Source: Macrosoma leucophasiata (lineage: Eukaryota > Arthropoda > Insecta > Lepidoptera > Hedylidae). Taken from it: DNA of 64,000 nt. Below the pieces are notes generated by a model that searched no databases, was not told the DNA's origin, and worked only from the letters and a program-made list of their open reading frames with translations. Location of the stretch: NCBI GenBank assembly GCA_036365455.1, contig JAWQUS010000003.1, forward strand, positions 1,880,001 to 1,944,000. The letters run 5' to 3'. Positions 45,601 to 55,804 of the stretch are shown piece by piece (position 1 is the first letter of the stretch; the number at the start of each line of letters is the position of its first letter). The position numbers and the translations under genes were made by a program.

Positions 45601-46111
45601 GTCTCAAACTATCTCCATTCCAAATTTAATTAAAATCAATTCAGCCGTTTTGACGTGAAAGCAGAGCATACAGACGGACAAACATACACATAAAATTATA
45701 ATATCTACCTTTTAATTAGGTATAAAATTATAATAGTAATTAGCGAAATAGCGAAGGCTGGTCAATCTGTACTAACCATAGAAACAAGTTTGATGAAATA
45801 TGAGGGATTCCCTGCCTCGCTGAGTCATAGCGTCTTCGGTTTACGTGATGACGATGCGTCAATGTCGTCATTTATCAATACATACTGCAAATTGTAAAAT
45901 CTCATCGACTATAGAAGAAGGAAGGCTGATTGGTCTGTGTAAAATCTACATTCATGAAAGACATTATAATACTTAATTTTTTTCGTGTAAGATTTTACAA
46001 CTGCACGAAATATCATTAGAAATCAAAATTTATCTAGAGTGAATAACAATTAGGTAGATAAAGTAAAATAGAAATTAAGTAATTAAAATGTAGTTAAAAA
46101 ACTTTTAATTA

Positions 46112-46222
46112 AATATATCGCCTCTTTACAAGATAATTTGACAGTTCATATATGTAGAACCTTAGACTGGTAGAACGATCTTTAAGAAATGTCACATTAT
46201 TGTTGTAAAGAGGCGATATATA
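46112..46222. mobile_element. MITE, short relative of 37878-38027
   Basis: Ends ATATATCGCCTCTTTACAAG and the inverse. About 110 bp. Confidence 0.65.
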
Positions 46223-46283
46223 CAAAAGATATATATTTTTTTTTTAGGTAAGGGACCTTGCAAACAATCATGCAAGGTGTGGG

Positions 46284-46428
46284 GCTTCGGTAGCTTAGTG
46301 CTAAAGCGGCTGGACTGGTTATCCTGCGGTCGCAGGTTCGATTCTTGCCCGAAGTCAAATCTTTCTTTCCGTTTTTTCTTTCATTTCTAAAGTTCACTCG
46401 CATGTGTTATTGCGAAAAATAAATAGTA
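46284..46428 (+). mobile_element. tRNA-derived SINE, best copy
   Basis: GGCTTCGGTAGCTTAGTGCT...CGAAGTC folds as a cloverleaf with one anticodon-stem mismatch and a GGT-like (Thr) anticodon. The tail CTTTCCGTTTTTTCTTTC and ATGTGTTATTGCGAAAAATA is the family 3' end. Confidence 0.75.
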
Positions 46429-46429
46429 C

Positions 46430-46702
46430 AACAAGCATGCAGCTCACATTGATTTTAAGGGATGACTGCAGCGTACCTATTGACGGCTACATAAAAACCA
46501 GAGGTCAAAATGCAGATGCGTTGCCACCCCTGAGACCTAAGTTGTTATGTATCTGTGATACTCGTAGTTACTACGGGGCCATGTCATTACCATCTAACCG
46601 AAACACGATAGTGCTGAACACTACCATTTGGCGGCAGATAGAGGTAATGCGGTGGTGCCCACGCCCGCGAGCTCCTTCACTAGAGGTCTACCACCAGTAA
46701 AA
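46430..46702 (-). mobile_element. Bm1-like SINE, older subfamily
   Basis: Has the subfamily words TTGCCACCCCTGAGACCTAA and CATTTGGCGGCAGATAGAGG. It abuts the tRNA-SINE tail and faces the next copy. Confidence 0.75.
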
Positions 46703-46749
46703 TTACATATTTTTTTATAAAATATCAATTTTATTTTAATATATTAATT

Positions 46750-47030
46750 TTACTTTTACTGGTGGTAGAGCTCCAGTGACGGAGCTCGCGGGCGTTGGCA
46801 CCACCGCATTACCTAATATGCTTGCTGCTAAATGGAAGTGTTCAGCACTATCGTGTTCCGGTCAGGTGGTAATGTACGGTCCTGTAATTTCCGGCACAGA
46901 GGCATAACAGCTTGGGCCTCGGGAGTGGTAATATATCTGCATTTTGACCTCTGGTCATTGTGTCTGTAGGCTGCAGACATCACTTAATATCAATGTAGAC
47001 TGCATGCTTGTTTGCCACTTTTATTACAAA
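46750..47030 (+). mobile_element. Bm1-like SINE, near full length
   Basis: TTACTGGTGGTAGAGCTCC to CATGCTTGTTTGCCACTT plus A-rich tail. With 46430-46702 it forms a head-to-head pair that could fold as a long imperfect hairpin. Confidence 0.8.
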
Positions 47031-47178
47031 AAAAAAGAAAATGAAAAATGTATTCGTCGTAATCAAAATCAAAGTTATTCACTTAGCAGAGTTCCAAGTG
47101 CAGCGACTACTGAGAAGAACTCCGCTATCAAAGAAATTCATTAGGAGCTCTTTTTTAAAACTTATGTCTAATACGGAT

Positions 47179-47180
<2 letters not shown>

Positions 47181-47215
<35 letters not shown>

Positions 47216-50200
47216 GCATTGTATGTTGTACTTATGCCAATGACAAACTAGGGAAACTTTTCATTTATTTAAAATTCCTACAAATAACGGAATTTTGAAC
47301 GAATCATTTAGGAAAGTAAGATACTGAGATAGGTAAAAATATAGAAGGAAGGAAAAGTCTAAATATAAGTATGATAAGTAATATGTAACAAATAAAATTA
47401 TAATTTAATATTGTTTGATAATATATATTCATATAAAATGTTATATATATTAATAGAGTTGTAAAATAATAAGCAAGATAAGGATGAAGGAAATGGAACT
47501 TGGAGGGCTATAAGAGATTTATAAAATATGGAATGATCATAAGAAGGACAGGAGAAAAAGAGGTGGTTCGCATCACCAATTTCAGCTCCGCACTCACAAT
47601 TGGGTTCCCGAACTATATTAAGTCGATGAAGGTGATGAGGAGTTGCGGTATGATTCAATCTCATTCTAGTGATAATACTCGAACATCTTCTATCAAAATT
47701 CATTGAAAAGAACCACGGCTTACGGGGGATGTTTGGTTGAATAGCACGATAAAATTTGCCTTTGTCTTTTGAACTGCTTGCCCATGATTGTTCCCAAGAA
47801 GATAAAAGGAACGTTTTCGGGAGAGAACTCAAATCAGGACAGTATATTTTGTATGGATGTACGTCTCCACCGTACACAGCCTCATTCGCAAGTTCGTCGG
47901 CTTTTGTATTACCAGAGATACCACAATGTCCCGGAATCCACGCAAACTGTACAGAGTAACCTTTGATACAACACTGAAGTAACAATTTGCGAATTTCAAA
48001 AATTATAGGGTGTTGGGGGCTCATTTTAAAAGGAAATTTTTGAATAGCTTGTAATGCACTTAAGGAATCGGAGAATACAATGGTTTTATTCAATTTGCAT
48101 GTAAGAATATATTCAATAGCTTTAAAAAGTCCAAAACACTCGCCTGAAAATACAGTCGATTCAGGGGGCAATTTAATTTTCTGGACAATATTAAATTTGC
48201 TGTGATAAACGCCTACACCAACACATTTCTTCTCGTGTTTAGAGGCATCCGTATAAATTGCGTGGTATTCATAAAATCTTTCTTCAAGAACGGCATTAAA
48301 AACGATATTAGCATTGTGCTCTTTCCGAATCCCCATATTATAATGAACGATGGGTACTTGTGACAAAGAATCATAAGCGCAAGAAAAAATAGGAAGAGTT
48401 GCGGATCTGTGGACAGGTGCAGAAAGAGCATTGAACTTTCGAAAACTAACAACTAAACAAGGAGGAGGTTTATGTGCCCAGTAAGATTGAGTATCAACAT
48501 ATTCGGAAAGTTTTTTAAGCTTATTAAAGAGAGGATGATTATCAAACTGAATACAGCGAAAGAAATATTTGTCACATAAATATTGGCGTCTTAGGTGTAG
48601 TGGTGGATCACCACATTCTATTTGAAGAGCATTAATCGGACTAGATATCATTGCGCCACATATAATTCTTAATGATTTTGATTGTATTCTGTTTAATTTG
48701 TCGAACGCCGTTGTGTTACATGGTTCCAATAGAAAGGTTCCATAGTCTAGGACACTCCTTACTAAAGCATTATAAATTAGTTTTAAATAGAACAGATGAG
48801 ATCCCCACCATACGCCCGATAAACATCTTATCATGTTTAAATGTTTCTCACATTTATTAGACACGTGATCACAATGAAACATACCAGAAAGTTTCTTATC
48901 CAATATCACTCCTAAAAATTTGACACTGGTTTTTATCGGTATAGGAACATTATCATAGAACACGTCGATAGCAAGAGGCCGACGCATACGAGAAAACAGG
49001 ACCACGGAGCTTTTGGAAGTAGACAACTGCAGCCCATTAATATCAAGCCATTTTTTTAAGGCACTTAAAGATGATGATAATTCATTGGCAGCCAGATTTA
49101 CATCTTTATTAATGGAATAAATGAGGAGGTCATCAGCATATTGTAATGTAGATACCTGATCTCCAAGGGAGGATTCCAAATCATGCGTATAAATATTGTA
49201 CAATAATGGACTTAGTACAGAGCCCTGGGGAAGCCCCCTCGATACCAATCGATAATGATCGGCTTCGTTGTTAGTTAAGCGCAAAGACCTGTCAGTTAAC
49301 ATATCCGAAATAAAATTAATAAACAGTTTTGGAACATTCAGATTAATCAATTTTTGAATTAGAATTGGAACTTCTACATTGTCATACGCAGAATTTAAAT
49401 CCAAGAAAGCAGCTAATACTGATTCGTTTTTTGAGAACGCCAATCTTATATCTGTAGTGAATATACTTAAGCTGTCTATTGTGCCTTTGCCTTTCCGAAA
49501 GCCATATTGACTTTGACTTAAAACTCTATTTGATTCGATGAGCCATTCGAGTCTATTTTTTATGAGATGTTCAGAAATTTTTATTAATACCGAAGAAAGA
49601 GCTATAGGACGATATGATGAAACAAGAGAAGGATCCTTATTTGGTTTCAATATTGGAATTATTATTTGGCACTTCCAATCCGTTGGAATTTTACTAGTTA
49701 AAATAACAGAATTAATTATGTCCAAATAGTATGATAGAGAATTATAGCTAAGGCGGTTTAAAAAAGAATATGAGATATTATCTGGACCTGGAGCAGAATC
49801 TCTAACGTGTTCCAGAACACTTTTTAATTCTGGATATGTAAACGGGGCACTGAGGTCAGTTAGTTCAGCTTGAGGAATTTCGAATCTCGGTATTAATTGA
49901 TGGACTGAAGGAGATGCAATCATGTCTAAAAATGGAACTGTTATCGAAGTAGGAATATAGCACGATGGAGAATCATCAATGCCGCACCGAAATCTTCGAA
50001 TATTGCGCCATACTAATAATGGTGGAGTATTAGGCGAAATTGTTGCGCAAAATTTTTTCCAACTCTCCTTTTTTTTAAGTTTAAATAATTTCTTAACGCC
50101 ACATAATATGTTTTTTAAATTTAAGTAATTCTCCATCGACATCTCTTTTTTATATTTTGATTCTGCATTCTTTCTTATTATAATGGCCTCCCTACATTCA

Positions 50201-50461
50201 CTATCCCACCAAGGCGGACATGGAATTTTTGAAATATGTTTCTTAATCGGAAATGTTTCATTAGCAACTTCTACGATAGCATTCGCAAGAGATTTAGCTC
50301 GACAAGAAACACTTGATGACGGAGATATTAATGCGAGCTTTTGATCAACTTTAGAACTATATTTTTGCCACGTCTCCTCTGATACATTATATAAAATGTA
50401 CTTGGTGCGATATTGTTTTTTTATATTAAAGTTATTCCCACAATCTACACTTAACAGCTTT
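47181..50461 (-). mobile_element. RNase H-bearing non-LTR retrotransposon, 5'-truncated, with poly(A)
   Basis: On the minus strand: ORF (50469-47398), about 185 bp of 3' UTR, then a run of about 32 A (T-run 47181-47212 on the plus strand). The endonuclease domain is missing. The 5' end touches a MITE terminus at 50462. I could not find a convincing target-site duplication. The unbroken frame and long tail suggest a recent insertion. Confidence 0.85.
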
Positions 50462-50469
50462 AGGGTCAT
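47398..50469 (-). CDS. Retrotransposon ORF2: reverse transcriptase and RNase H
   Basis: An open frame of 1023 codons. RT signals: SAPGPDNISYSFLNRL (226-240), SSYRPIALSS (284-293), AFLDLNSAYDNV (354-365), RGLPQGSVLSPLL (411-423) and the active site YADD (444-447). RNase H signals: YTDAS (D741), GECFG (E777), FSDS (D801), and WIPGHCGISGNTKADELANE with its catalytic Asp. A C-terminal CECGAEIGDANHLFFSC resembles the Cys/His knuckle of many non-LTR ORF2s. RNase H with this order points to the I-type superfamily; the clade needs a tree. The first Met lies just inside the neighbouring MITE and is not the native start. Normal proteins of this kind also have an N-terminal endonuclease, lost here. Confidence 0.9.
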   Translation of the reverse strand: MTLKLLSVDCGNNFNIKKQYRTKYILYNVSEETWQKYSSKVDQKLALISPSSSVSCRAKSLANAIVEVANETFPIKKHISKIPCPPWWDSECREAIIIRKNAESKYKKEMSMENYLNLKNILCGVKKLFKLKKKESWKKFCATISPNTPPLLVWRNIRRFRCGIDDSPSCYIPTSITVPFLDMIASPSVHQLIPRFEIPQAELTDLSAPFTYPELKSVLEHVRDSAPGPDNISYSFLNRLSYNSLSYYLDIINSVILTSKIPTDWKCQIIIPILKPNKDPSLVSSYRPIALSSVLIKISEHLIKNRLEWLIESNRVLSQSQYGFRKGKGTIDSLSIFTTDIRLAFSKNESVLAAFLDLNSAYDNVEVPILIQKLINLNVPKLFINFISDMLTDRSLRLTNNEADHYRLVSRGLPQGSVLSPLLYNIYTHDLESSLGDQVSTLQYADDLLIYSINKDVNLAANELSSSLSALKKWLDINGLQLSTSKSSVVLFSRMRRPLAIDVFYDNVPIPIKTSVKFLGVILDKKLSGMFHCDHVSNKCEKHLNMIRCLSGVWWGSHLFYLKLIYNALVRSVLDYGTFLLEPCNTTAFDKLNRIQSKSLRIICGAMISSPINALQIECGDPPLHLRRQYLCDKYFFRCIQFDNHPLFNKLKKLSEYVDTQSYWAHKPPPCLVVSFRKFNALSAPVHRSATLPIFSCAYDSLSQVPIVHYNMGIRKEHNANIVFNAVLEERFYEYHAIYTDASKHEKKCVGVGVYHSKFNIVQKIKLPPESTVFSGECFGLFKAIEYILTCKLNKTIVFSDSLSALQAIQKFPFKMSPQHPIIFEIRKLLLQCCIKGYSVQFAWIPGHCGISGNTKADELANEAVYGGDVHPYKIYCPDLSSLPKTFLLSSWEQSWASSSKDKGKFYRAIQPNIPRKPWFFSMNFDRRCSSIITRMRLNHTATPHHLHRLNIVREPNCECGAEIGDANHLFFSCPSYDHSIFYKSLIALQVPFPSSLSCLLFYNSINIYNILYEYILSNNIKL

Positions 50470-50795
50470 AGCTCACTACAGCCACCCGGCACCCAACCAG
50501 CGCCCGACCGCCTCGAGCGGCCTGCACTCATTACATCAACTCCGCTCTGTATCGCCTCGACCGCAAGCCGTCAACGCGCGGGTGGTGAGTGAACCATTCG
50601 GTGACCACTAGCTTGTCTTGGGTTGACTTTGCATTCTTGCATTCAACTCGCTGTTCCCAAGTGGACCGCGAGTGGTCACAATTCACAACTAACATCGCGT
50701 CATTCCCCCGTGGACCACCCGTGGATAGCGAGTGGACGCTGTAAAACGAGGCGGTGCTAGTCGGGTGCCGGGTGACTATAGTCAGCTATGACCCT
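50462..50795. mobile_element. MITE with about 48-bp terminal inverted repeats
   Basis: Ends AGGGTCATAGCT(C/G)ACTA with CACCCGGCACCC inside, inverted at both sides. 334 bp, GC-richer than its surroundings, no coding. Confidence 0.7.
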
Positions 50796-50799
50796 CAAA

Positions 50800-51055
50800 C
50801 TGGAATCACATAAATGGTTATGTGGAGGAACGGGTGGAAGTGTTCCTCCGACGAAAATGGAGGATCCTCCGACCAGGCGAAGGCGGCATATATACAACTT
50901 CCGGCTGGGAAGTTGTATATATGTCAACTCTTGAGAAATCTTCGTATGTGCGATGTAATTTGACTGCACGCCATCTATCGTACTAGACAAGTACTGTAAG
51001 GTTTCATTGTATTCCACTAGTTGGCGCCTTAATGTAGTGGACGCTACAGTTGTTC
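50800..51055. repeat. 250-bp repeat shared with 40263-40505
   Basis: Contains GAACGGGTGGAAGTGTTCCT, GAAGTTGTATATATG and AGTTGGCGCCTTAATGTAGT. Inverted with respect to the LRR-intron copy. Class unknown. Confidence 0.6.
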
Positions 51056-51114
51056 AATCACGTGTTATTATTGTTTTATTTATATTGTTACCCCAGTTTA
51101 TGTGATTCCAGTAT

Positions 51115-51186
51115 AGGGCGGCCACACAAATCTGCGATGCGATGCGATGCGGCGTACGCAATTCGCAGTTATGTGTGGCAGCCCTT
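51115..51186. mobile_element. Tiny MITE-like palindrome
   Basis: GGGCGGCCACACAAATCTGC pairs with GCAGTTATGTGTGGCAGCCC. Inside, GCGAT is repeated. Confidence 0.5.
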
Positions 51187-51277
51187 AAACCTCGCAAGTG
51201 TAATAATGTAAACGTCCATAGCCTTCCTCCTGGTGAGACGTCATGAGATTTGGCTCAACCTCCTCCGATAGATTTTT

Positions 51278-51362
51278 TATGTAATGAAGCTGGTAAACAA
51301 GCATGCAGTTCACATTGTAGTGCTGAATGCAGCCTATAGACATCCGCACAAAGACCGGGGTG
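51278..51362 (-). mobile_element. Bm1-like SINE 3' fragment
   Basis: AAACAAGCATGCAGTTCACA to CATCCGCACAAAGACC; truncated where the next TIR element starts. Confidence 0.6.
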
Positions 51363-51367
51363 CCCAA

Positions 51368-51925
51368 AGCCTAACTTTCGTTTATGACGTTATCTTGTCA
51401 GTTTCGTATCGCCTATCAAAACATTTTGCTCTTATAGGTAGAGTTTTTGGCGGGCACCTTGAAAGATGCGTGTGGTGCTCTTATTTTATTTCATTTTCTT
51501 GGTGTATTTTTGAGTTATATTAAATAAAGTTGGTGGCATTTTATTTGATATAGGCTTATTACAGTGCTCGCGTATAGTGAAATAGAATAACAGTGCGAAA
51601 ACACGTATTTTCGGGTTGCCTCCAAAACTGCATTGTAAATGTTCTGGTAAAGTAGCCATCGCTTTACTCGAATTACTGTGACTCTGACTGACGGACTGAT
51701 AAATTGAGTGACTGACTCTGAATTTTACGTTGCTACGAATTGGAAATATCGTTTTACTTGACACTGGCAATATGCAAAACAAGCAATGCCATAAAATTAC
51801 AAAAAAAAAAAGAAAACAAGTAGGTATGTACCTACTTGTGGACGAAAACACTTCCAGGATAAAGTTAGGCGGTACGAAACTGACAAGATGATGTCATCAT
51901 CGAAAAATAAACGAAAGCTTATGCG
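51368..51925. mobile_element. TIR element carrying a segment shared with 765-1507
   Basis: Ends share AACTTTCGTTTA, ATCTTGTCAGTTTCGTA and CCGCCTA with the MITE at 6175-6362. Between them, 51433-51800 is an inverted copy of 765-974 plus 1304-1507. On the minus strand it reads CILPVSSKTIFPIRSNVKF...MATLPEHLQCSFGGNPK...PPTLFNITQKYTKKMK with no early stop. Confidence 0.6.
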
Positions 51926-51964
51926 TCCCTGCACACGTTGCCGCCGCGCCACCGCGCCGCCGCG

Positions 51965-52482
51965 CCGTCGCCTCCTTATATTTTTTTATTATTATGATAT
52001 AACATAATAATAATATATATGTGGGCAGGGCACATAGCTCGACGAACTGACGGCCGTTGGGGCAGAGCAGTTCTCGAGTGGCGACCGCGTACCGGAAAGC
52101 GAAGTGTGGGCAGGCCTCCCACAAGATGGACCGACGACCTGGTGAAGGTCGCGGGCAATCGCTGGATGAGGGCGCCCAGGACCGTTCGTTGTGGCATTCT
52201 TTGGGGGAGGCCTTTGACGACAAGACGAAAAGACGTTAACTGCTGAAAGTTAACGTCTTTTGGCTGAAATGATGATGATGATGATATAACATACGAAAAC
52301 GAAAGCCAAATTAAATCGGCTGAAAATAAGAGTTGCTGGCTGTTAAAGATAAAATATTAGCAACCATATTTTGATAGGCAACCTAGTGGACATATATTCT
52401 CTAGATTACAAATATGCGTAAAAATTAGGTTTGCAGGATATCTGGATGAAGGAAATAATTCTGCAGTAGGATCCTAACCTTG
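51965..52482. mobile_element. Half copy of the 32525-33062 fold-back element
   Basis: Shares GCCAAATTAAATCGGC, GTTGCTGGCTGTTAAAGATA and GATATCTGGATGAA...GGATCCTAACCT with one arm and the loop. The other arm is missing, and an RTE tail is inserted. Confidence 0.65.
52007..52280 (+). mobile_element. 5'-truncated RTE tail with 13-bp TSD
   Basis: Between ATGATATAACATA at 51994-52006 and 52281-52293. Codes for WAGHIARRTDGRWGRAVLEW and GRPPTRWTDDLVK, the same C-terminus as at 6878-7632, and ends with a GATGATG tail. Confidence 0.85.
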
Positions 52483-52699
52483 TGTTGCAAAATCGTGTTT
52501 AATCGTTATGTAAATATTTATGCTCCGCTCGCCCGCCGTCTGGTGTAATTATTTTCCCACAGTTGGTATGTACCTACAACTCATTTGTCAAGTTTTTTTT
52601 ATGCAAGGAATTTGGATACTGAAGTGAATCGCAATAGGTAGGACTTTGGGAAGAGTAAGCATGTTATGGCATACATTACATATATTTGACGAAATAATA

Positions 52700-52975
52700 C
52701 TATCGTTCAGTGACGGAGCTCGCGGGCGTAGGCACCACCGCATTACCTAATATACTTGCCGCTAAATGGTAGTGTTCAGCACTATCGTGTTTCGGTCAGG
52801 TGGTAATGTACGGCCCTGTAATTTCCGGCACAGAGGCATAACACCTCAGGCCTCAGGAGTGGTAACGCATATGCATTATGACCTCGGTCTCTGTGTAAGT
52901 GTCTATAGGCTGCAGTCATCACTTAACATCAATGTGAACTGCATGCTTGTTTGCCACTTCCATAACATAAAAAAA
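52700..52975 (+). mobile_element. Bm1-like SINE, near full length
   Basis: GACGGAGCTCGCGGGCGTAG to GTTTGCCACTTCC and an ATAACATAAAAAAAG tail. Confidence 0.8.
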
Positions 52976-53027
52976 GTCAAATATATGTTTACACACCTAC
53001 TACTGTGAACATAGACTTTTTTAATGT

Positions 53028-53575
53028 CAAGAAGGTGACAAACAAGCATGCAGTTCACATAGATGTTATTGATAACTGTCTTTCGACCAGAGGAGTTCAC
53101 CTCTGGTTTTTGTGTAGATGTCTATAGGCTGTAGATGCAATGCCACCCCTGAGACCTTAGTTGTTGTCTCTGCGGTAGTTATTACGGGGCCATTTGACCG
53201 AAACTGGATAGTACTGAACACTACCAAATGGCGGCAGGTAATGCGGTAGTTTCCGTGCTTCGGAGGGCACGTTAAGCCGTCGGTCCCGGTTGCTATCGAT
53301 AGATAGCAGTCGTTAAACCTTGTCGGAGGCCTGATGGGCGGTTTGATAACCTCCCACAACGGGTTGGCCACTAACCGTAACTCCACCAATCCGCATTGGA
53401 GCAGCGTGGTGGAGTAAGCTCCACCGTGGTGGAGTAAGCCAGGCCTCCCCCCAAAAAAGGGGAGAGACTCGTGCCCAGCAGTGGGACGTATAATGAGTTG
53501 CCATTATTATTTATTATAATGCGGTGGTGCCTACGCCCTTGAATCCCTATATTGGATCTCTACCACCCGTAAAAT
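53028..53575 (-). mobile_element. Bm1-like SINE, older subfamily, split by a 5S-headed SINE
   Basis: The two parts (53028-53250 and 53517-53575) join at a duplicated TAATGCGGT. The subfamily is shown by CACCCCTGAGACCTTAG and CCAAATGGCGGCAGG. Confidence 0.7.
53251..53516 (+). mobile_element. 5S-headed SINE, 5'-truncated, with TSD
   Basis: Starts at TTTCCGTGCTTCGGAGGGCA, after the 5S head. Ends GTGGGACGTATAATGAGTTG and ATT repeats. A short internal duplication of CCACGGTGGTGGAGTAAGC-like sequence lies near 53420. Confidence 0.75.
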
Positions 53576-53666
53576 TGTTTGGTGTATACTAACATTTATT
53601 AAACCAATGCTCTTTCTTTACTACACGCGTTAAATAACAGAAAATACAATTTCTGGCTCCTTTGGT

Positions 53667-54090
53667 GAGATTCACAGACCGCACTACAACTTTACTTTGA
53701 GCAAAGTAGGTACAATACCCTCCATGCATGCAGTTCAAATTGATGTTAAGTGATGTCTGCAGCCTATAGACATCCACACAAAGACCAAGGTCAAAATGCA
53801 GATGCGTTACCACTCCTCAGGCCTAAGGTGTTATGCCTCTGTGCCGGAAATTACAGGGCCGTACATTACCATCTGATCGGAACACGATAGTGCTGAACAC
53901 TACCATTTAGCGGCAAGTATATTAGGTAATGCGGTGGTGCCTACACCCGCGAGCTCCGTCACTCGGAGCTCTACCACCAGTAAAGGTTTCAAGTACCTAC
54001 CTATAGGACAGTCTAACCCTTCTGACAGTCTCTATGCGTAGGTACCTACTTTCCTCAAAGTAAAGTCGTAGTGCGGTCTGTTAATCTCAG
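53667..54090. mobile_element. GATTCACAGACCGC MITE, split by a SINE
   Basis: Left half 53667-53715 and right half about 53995-54090 belong to one palindromic MITE (GATTCACAGACCGCACTAC...inverse). A Bm1-like SINE sits between them. Confidence 0.7.
53722..53990 (-). mobile_element. Bm1-like SINE nested in a MITE
   Basis: CATGCATGCAGTTCAAATTG to GGAGCTCTACCACCAGTAAA. Younger than the MITE it splits. Confidence 0.8.
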
Positions 54091-54094
54091 GGTA

Positions 54095-54223
54095 AGATTC
54101 ACAGACCGCACTACGACTTTACTTTCGAGCAAAGTACGCTTTGAACTGTCAAAACCCATACATTTCTGACAGTTCTAAGCATACTTTGCTCAAAGTAAAG
54201 TCGTAGTGCGGTCTGTGAATCTC
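54095..54223. mobile_element. GATTCACAGACCGC MITE, intact copy
   Basis: Nearly symmetric palindrome of about 129 bp directly after the split copy. A further copy in the opposite orientation is at 62951-63084. Confidence 0.8.
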
Positions 54224-54624
54224 GCACTCACACTTGGAATATGTAACTGCAACGGGCGGAAAGTACTAAGATCACCCATTGGGTCGGTGGTACTGTGTGA
54301 TTAATAAATGAATGACACGACGATTTTCAATTAATTCAACATTCAATTAAAACGGTGTACCTAGATTATTAATAGGAACCACTTGCCACGTTGCCACAGC
54401 CGGGACATGCATGGTTTTCCACACTTATTGCTGTATAATATTATCAATTAGTGAGCAGATTTTCCCGTGAGTATCGTTTTTCCCTACCTAGTTAGTTTTC
54501 TTTATTTCCCTAGGTATATGCATTCATAAAAATTCTATTCACGTTGTTTCCATATATGGTAGCAATCTTTAAAATTCTGAAATATTCGTTTTAATAATTG
54601 CTTGATCAGGTTAAAGTTTTTATG

Positions 54625-54905
54625 TTATGGCAGTGCCAAACAAGCATGCAGTTCACATTTATGTTAAGTAATGATTGCAGCATATAGACACCCACACAAA
54701 GACCAAGGTCAAAATGCAGATGCGGTACCACTCCTGATGCCTAAGGTGTTAAGGGTCTGTGCCGGAGATTACAAAGCCGTACATTACCATCTGATCGGAA
54801 CACGATAGTGCTGAACACTACCATTTAGCGGCAAGTATATTAGGTAATGCGGTGGTGCCTACGCCCGCTAGCTCCGTCACTGGAGCTCTACCTCAGTAAA
54901 GGTTT
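54625..54905 (-). mobile_element. Bm1-like SINE, near full length
   Basis: GCCAAACAAGCATGCAGTTC to CGTCACTGGAGCTCTACC. The preceding 400 bp shows nothing recognisable. Confidence 0.8.
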
Positions 54906-54969
54906 CAAGTACCTACCTATAAATACATTTTTTTTAATTGTTATAATCTTTTTATTTTATATTTTTATA

Positions 54970-55400
54970 TAATGAAGTGAGCAAACAAGAATGCGGCTCA
55001 CGATATGGCTACGTGATGACTGCAGCCTATAGACACCTACACAATCCAGAGGTCAAAATGCAGATGTTTTGCTACACCTGAGACCTAAATTGTCACGTCT
55101 CTGTGATACTTATTACGGGGCCATACATTATGTATATCTCTTCTTACTTACATAAGTGTTTCTTCGCAATAGAGCGAACGTTGGACCGCCCATAATCGCA
55201 TGTCTGTGTCCCTCTGCGATGTCCTAAGCCGAGGTACATAGTATTATTACATATTCTCTGCCACTGTACTGGAAATTCCATTAGGCACCACCTGATCGGA
55301 ACATGATAGAGCTGAGCACTGTCAAGAAGAATTGACAAGAAGATAAGGTGATGCAGTGGTGCCTACGTCCTCGTGCTCTGTCATTGGAGCTCTACAATCA
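54970..55400 (-). mobile_element. Bm1-like SINE, older subfamily, with internal insertion
   Basis: SINE sequence at 54970-55135 and 55262-55400. About 125 bp between them ends with TAGTATTATTACATATTCTC, the recurrent motif also at 40.5, 45.4 and 60.6 kb. Confidence 0.6.
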
Positions 55401-55804
55401 TTAGATGAATTGGAGGTAGGTACATAATTATTTAATTTTCGTGCTTTCAACATTAGGTTTACTTCTTTAAGGGTGGAATTATGAAAATATCTCCATGTTA
55501 GTGTAGAAGTTAGGGAGCGGACCTAGTCATCACGTTCATAGACACTAAAGTAAAAAACCGTATAATAATTTAATCAGTTCTTTATTTTTATATTATTTTA
55601 TCAATTGCTGCTTATTGTCTAATAATGTTACTTATAGTCTATTAATTTTTATATTGTATTTTTGGCACCTATCCATAAATCACAGTGTGTCGGGTTGAGG
55701 CACTAAACACTGATAATGGTAAGATCTATAATAAATAAATATACTTAATTACAATATAGCTTACAGTGCTTAGAAAGAAATATTGTACATCGAGCTTGGG
55801 AAAG
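55401..55804. other. AT-rich DNA, nothing recognised
   Basis: No open frame or known repeat. Confidence 0.3.

Noticed and set aside
46284..46358. Possible functional tRNA gene
   Set aside because: The cloverleaf has an anticodon-stem mismatch, and the same core with the same T-rich 3' tail recurs at 13.2, 15.8, 21.6 and 24.2 kb. It is a SINE head.
50757..51017. Missing LINE endonuclease upstream of the MITE
   Set aside because: The same sequence occurs at 40263-40505 without any LINE, so it is an independent repeat.
51486..51851. Real 121-residue protein gene
   Set aside because: It lies inside a TIR element, its sister copy has stops, and no family is recognised. Kept as a finding only.
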